Shown in pieces: positions 60,776 to 64,000 of a stretch of 64,000 nt of DNA. The position numbers and the translations under genes were made by a program. Under the pieces are notes generated by a model that ran no database searches, was not told the origin of the DNA, and worked only from the letters and a program-made list of their open reading frames with translations. Origin of the DNA: Proteiniclasticum sediminis (GTDB taxonomy: Bacteria > Bacillota > Clostridia > Clostridiales > Clostridiaceae); contig NZ_JAGSCS010000013.1 of NCBI RefSeq assembly GCF_018128025.1, positions 22,516 through 86,515 of the forward strand, read 5' to 3'. Positions within the stretch are counted from its first letter, which is position 1; the number at the start of each line of letters is the position of its first letter.

Positions 60776-63643
60776 CTAAGGCGTGCTGACCTGCCCAATG
60801 ATCGTATTAGGCGCGCTTTCTGCCGGAGTTTCCGGTTCGCTGCCGTAGGCCGAAATGGCCTGGGGCAGTGCATAATTGTACTTGCGCTGATAGGTCGGAT
60901 ACTCCGCAGCCAGCCGGTCTTTGAAATACTCCTCAAAGACCGCCAGGGCCACAGGAGCCACAAAGGATCCACGGGTGGCATCGTAGACGATCACCGCCAC
61001 GGAAATTTCCGGATTTTCAATGGGCGCCACGGCGGTATAAATACCAAAGGCCGCTCTGCCCACGGTTTCCTGGTCTTCCCGGAAGGTGGCCGTTCCGGTT
61101 TTACCGCCATTGGAAATGGGGAAATCCTTGAAAATGCTGTAGGCGGTTCCGCCGGGCTTCGTAATGTCATGGAGTCCTTCCAGAATGGCACTGACCGTGC
61201 CGGGCTTGATTCCGGTCTCCTCCATCACCTGGGGCTCGTTCTTAAAGACAACCTGGCCTTCCTGATCCAGAATCTCTTTAATGAGCGTCGTCTTATAACG
61301 GGTTCCCCCATTGGCGATGGTGGCCAGGGCATTGGCCATCTGGAGCAGGGTCACCTGGTTGTCGCCCTGTCCCAGGGCAGCGTTGATGACGTTTCTGGGG
61401 CTGATGAGTTCACTGGTCTGGTCATAAACGATCTTGGCCGACACCTGATCCGCATAAAAGGAAGCCGGTGCTGCCGCAGCCTTTTCTTCCGCAGGCAGGA
61501 GATTGAGATAATCCTGGAAAAGCTTCGTGAGATTGGACTTTACCGTGTAAAAATCCTTTCGGATCATGACATTGGCATCCTCCAGACTCAGGGCAAATCC
61601 TTTTCGCACTTCCTCCTTGATGGCTTCCTTGGCCAGGGCCACAGCCTCTTCATCGGCATTGTCCTTTCCGATGTTGAGGGGATGGAAGGAAGACCCCGAT
61701 CGGGACTTTCCTTTTTGCAGGAAATCCACCAGGTCAAAGAGAAAGAGTCGTTGGGTGAGGGCAACCTTTGTTCCATGATTATACACATTGCCGAAAATAT
61801 TCTCGCCAATTTCGATTCCTGTAGTGCTGTGGGCGGATTCCGAAGGATCGTAACCCATGCCCAGCTTCCAGGACCACTCCGCCAGGCTGTTCAGCCCGCC
61901 GGCGCTGTAGATCCGGTAGCCCATATCGGCGAAATAGACGTTGGAGGATTTGGCGATGGCCTTGGCCAGATTGGTGTTTCCGTATACGGCCTGTCCTTCA
62001 TTGGTCACCGGGGTTCCCGTATTGGGATTGCTGTAAGCCCCCGTGTCCCGGATCACCGTATCCTTGGTCACCACGCCCATTTCCAGAGCAGCCACCGCTG
62101 TCACCGGTTTAAAGGTGGATCCCGGTGGGGTAAGACCCTGGGTGGCATAGTTAAAGAAGGGTTTGGCATAGATATCGTTGAAATCCGTCACCGTTCCATC
62201 GGCATTGAACCGGAAGAGATCCTCCGGGGTGGCGCTGATGCCGGTTTTCTTGATGAGCTCTTCGGCATAGGCCCGATAATCGGGATTGAAATAGGCATTG
62301 TACATCTCTGTGCTCAGGCGCCCAGGGACGGCGAAAATGTTGGGGTCATAGTTGGGATAGCTGGCCATGCCCAGAATTTCTCCGGTATTTACATTCTGCA
62401 CCACCACGGCTCCGCGGGTGGCATTGGAAGAATCCTGATTGTAACCGGCCACCCGGTGCTTGGTGTTGACGGTGGAAAGATCGATGATGATATCCTTCAG
62501 GGCCTGCTCCGCAGCATTCTGAATCCCCGCATCCAAGGTCAGCTTCACGGTATTGCCCGGATAGGAATCCAGTTCGAAAAGCTCACTGACCACACGGCCA
62601 TTCTTGTCCACGCGGACGGTCTGACTGCCCTTTCGTCCCTTTAGCGTGTCCTCATAGGCTGCTTCAATGCCCGATACCCCAATAAAGTCCGTGGACAGAT
62701 CATAGCCCCGTTCCTCATAGTAGGTCTGGGATCCCGCCGGAATGGGATTGAGATACCCGATGACATGGGAAGCCAGCGTCTGATAGGGGTACAGGCGGAT
62801 GGGATTCGTCTTCACGTCGATGCCTGGGAGAAAACTCAGCTGCTGCAAGAAGGTGAAGGCTGCTTTCTCGCTCATGTTGGTGACCAAAGTCACCGCTTTG
62901 GATCCGGAGTAGCTCTCCATCTTGATGCTGTCCCGGATAACCAGATAAGAATGAATCTGGTCTGGGGTGAACTTTTTCAGAAGTTCCTGGTAAATTTCTT
63001 CCCCGCTCATCTTCGCATAAACAGCTTTTTCTTCTTTTGTGGGCATGAATGCATCATAGAGATCATAGAAATCCATAAGATACATGTAGGTTTCTTCCGG
63101 GGTGAAGGCCAGAATCAGCTCATCCAGGCGGTCAGTCTCCGCTTCGTTGAGCTCGCTGATCTTGTCTTTTCCCGTTTCTTTCTGCATAATCTTGCGGAAA
63201 AGGAAATCATTGATTCCCCGGTCTTTCTTCCACCGCAGTTCACTTTTGCGGATAAATTCGGGGTCATCGGAGCCAAACTCAAAGCGGAAAGGCTCCGTCT
63301 GGAGACTGAATTCGAAGGTAATCTCCTGACCGGATTCCGTCAGAAGCTGCTTTACCTTGTCAATGGTGGAGTAAATCACCTTCCGGGACTCCGTGGTATC
63401 CACATAGATCAGATCATAGCTCTGGACGGAGGTGGCCAAAACCAGGCCCTTGGTGTCCAGAATCTCTCCTCGGGGAGCTGGATTGTCAATGTTCACGATG
63501 AATTCCGTATTGGCCCGGAGGGCATACTCTTCTCCGTGGATCACCTGGAGATTGACCATTTGGTTGATGAGGAGACTGAAGATGAGGATCATCACCAACA
63601 GCAATCCGGTGTACCGGTTGAAGCCTTTTTTCTTTTTATTCAT
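60776..63643 (-). CDS. mrdA: Penicillin-binding protein 2 (class B, MrdA-like)
   Basis: 955 residues, larger than typical PBP2 (about 630-700). Membrane anchor at residues ~12-32 (YTGLLLVMILIFSLLINQMV), pedestal domain beginning APRGEILDTKGLVLA, and transpeptidase domain with SxxK in PPGSTFKPVTA, SxN in AKSSNVYF and KTG in SNGGKTGTATF. The extra length lies partly in the pedestal (residues ~100-260) and in an insert between SxN and KTG (~640-740). Crosslinks peptidoglycan during elongation. The ATG at 63643 is taken because AAGGA lies 8 nt ahead. Confidence 0.93.
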   Translation of the reverse strand: MNKKKKGFNRYTGLLLVMILIFSLLINQMVNLQVIHGEEYALRANTEFIVNIDNPAPRGEILDTKGLVLATSVQSYDLIYVDTTESRKVIYSTIDKVKQLLTESGQEITFEFSLQTEPFRFEFGSDDPEFIRKSELRWKKDRGINDFLFRKIMQKETGKDKISELNEAETDRLDELILAFTPEETYMYLMDFYDLYDAFMPTKEEKAVYAKMSGEEIYQELLKKFTPDQIHSYLVIRDSIKMESYSGSKAVTLVTNMSEKAAFTFLQQLSFLPGIDVKTNPIRLYPYQTLASHVIGYLNPIPAGSQTYYEERGYDLSTDFIGVSGIEAAYEDTLKGRKGSQTVRVDKNGRVVSELFELDSYPGNTVKLTLDAGIQNAAEQALKDIIIDLSTVNTKHRVAGYNQDSSNATRGAVVVQNVNTGEILGMASYPNYDPNIFAVPGRLSTEMYNAYFNPDYRAYAEELIKKTGISATPEDLFRFNADGTVTDFNDIYAKPFFNYATQGLTPPGSTFKPVTAVAALEMGVVTKDTVIRDTGAYSNPNTGTPVTNEGQAVYGNTNLAKAIAKSSNVYFADMGYRIYSAGGLNSLAEWSWKLGMGYDPSESAHSTTGIEIGENIFGNVYNHGTKVALTQRLFLFDLVDFLQKGKSRSGSSFHPLNIGKDNADEEAVALAKEAIKEEVRKGFALSLEDANVMIRKDFYTVKSNLTKLFQDYLNLLPAEEKAAAAPASFYADQVSAKIVYDQTSELISPRNVINAALGQGDNQVTLLQMANALATIANGGTRYKTTLIKEILDQEGQVVFKNEPQVMEETGIKPGTVSAILEGLHDITKPGGTAYSIFKDFPISNGGKTGTATFREDQETVGRAAFGIYTAVAPIENPEISVAVIVYDATRGSFVAPVALAVFEEYFKDRLAAEYPTYQRKYNYALPQAISAYGSEPETPAESAPNTIIGQVSTP

Positions 63644-63679
63644 GAGTTTCATCCTTTTTCACGCCATTCTTCTCTCCAT

Positions 63680-63685
63680 ATTATA
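63680..63685 (-). promoter_or_regulatory. -10 element of PBP2 gene
   Basis: TATAAT on the minus strand about 37 nt before the start codon; no clear -35. Confidence 0.5.
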
Positions 63686-63845
63686 CATGAATTTCCCCTT
63701 GGCGAAAATTCAGCCCAAAGAAATCCCGGAGATGTGCAATCTTTCTCTAGCATACTAAAAACTTCTTAATATTGACTGAACCTGAGCATAAAATTCCCCA
63801 TGTCCCCTCTTTGTCCTCCCTTTCCGCAAAGGTCCCGGGATATAG

Positions 63846-63926
63846 TATAATCCCGACTTTGACACTTCAAAAATTGAGAAACAGCTGGAACCCTTGAAAA
63901 TAAGGGATTCCAGCTGTTCTTTTTTG
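63846..63926 (+). other. Possible short transcript or attenuator at the window end
   Basis: TATAAT at 63846-63851 is followed by the strong hairpin AACAGCTGGAA..CCCTT / AAGGG..TTCCAGCTGTT (63880-63918) and CTTTTTTG. It could be a ~65-nt RNA or the terminated leader of a gene beyond the window. A minus-strand frame through this segment (63755-64000) is probably not a gene. The last 70 bp hold nothing I can identify. Confidence 0.45.
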
Positions 63927-64000
63927 TTTTGAGCATGTTGTACACACACTATTTCCCATACGAGCGGAGTACTTCCAACGGGACATATTGACGAGTCCAA

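Noticed and set aside
63755-64000. 81-codon minus-strand frame open at the window end
   Set aside because: It runs through a terminator hairpin and has no recognisable protein character, although the window edge prevents certainty.

Overview
The window is a chromosomal segment of a fermentative, anaerobic member of the Bacillota, most likely class Clostridia. This rests on the pyruvate formate-lyase pair, a class III ribonucleotide reductase, a hybrid cluster protein, desulfoferrodoxin, rubredoxin, Shine-Dalgarno-led genes with frequent TTG/GTG starts, and gene orders known from Bacillota (tdk-yqhQ-prmC-prfA-sua5-ywlE-rpiB-upp, ispE next to veg, comFC preceded by a comFA-like slot). Genes look roughly balanced in GC. 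The stretch from about 33.45 to 35.4 kb is clearly AT-rich and looks acquired or decayed. I cannot name the species.

Layout. 0-1.5 kb: C-terminal part of feoB and its small Cys-rich partner. 1.5-5.4 kb: DUF4317 protein, glycogen-debranching-type glucosidase, superoxide reductase. 5.4-8.4 kb: tRNA-Val, a lipoprotein, argS. 8.6-13.7 kb: Ppx/GppA phosphatase, DUF2156 protein, a thiol-peroxidase homologue without any cysteine, trmB, two unknowns. 13.7-18.2 kb: ldh, arginase with a candidate ARG box, MATE exporter, rubredoxin, GNAT. 18.3-21.5 kb: pflBA with a possible Rex site. 22-27.6 kb: YkoP-like protein, polysaccharide deacetylase, a structured ncRNA (raiA-like) behind comFC, a degenerate ComFA-like protein, recD2. 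27.8-32.8 kb: nagA, DUF4153 protein behind a tiny leader ORF, nicotinamidase-like hydrolase, metK under a SAM-I riboswitch. 33.0-33.5 kb: three identical tRNA-Tyr genes in a 164-bp tandem repeat. 33.5-35.4 kb: AT-rich islet. 35.4-38.7 kb: YjdI/YjdJ pair, exported flavoprotein reductase, divergent TetR. 38.8-45.3 kb: housekeeping cluster upp to tdk, then rpmE. 45.4-50.1 kb: PadR/DUF2812 pair, ABC-F ATPase, hcp. 50.4-54.1 kb: Crp/Fnr regulator, cobalamin riboswitch, nrdDG. 54.3-56.5 kb: pyrG, a candidate small RNA, DUF1934. 56.7-60.7 kb: GT28 glycosyltransferase, ispE, veg, Gx-transporter/NusG-II pair, FMN-binding lipoprotein. 60.8-63.6 kb: PBP2.

How the parts fit. Energy metabolism is fermentative (Pfl, Ldh, Arginase) with anaerobic oxidative and nitrosative defence (Dfx, rubredoxin, Hcp with its adjacent Crp/Fnr regulator). 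Two loci (36.1-38.7 kb and 59.2-60.7 kb) encode exported proteins with covalent-FMN motifs or their usual neighbours, suggesting flavin-based electron transfer at the cell surface. Control is rich in RNA: SAM-I before metK, cobalamin before nrdDG, a raiA-like RNA, and a candidate sRNA beside pyrG. The items most worth following are the raiA-like RNA that lacks a raiA gene next to it, the B12-switched class III reductase, the cysteine-free Tpx, the pyrG-side sRNA and the tRNA-Tyr triplication. I saw no CRISPR array, intact insertion sequence or prophage.
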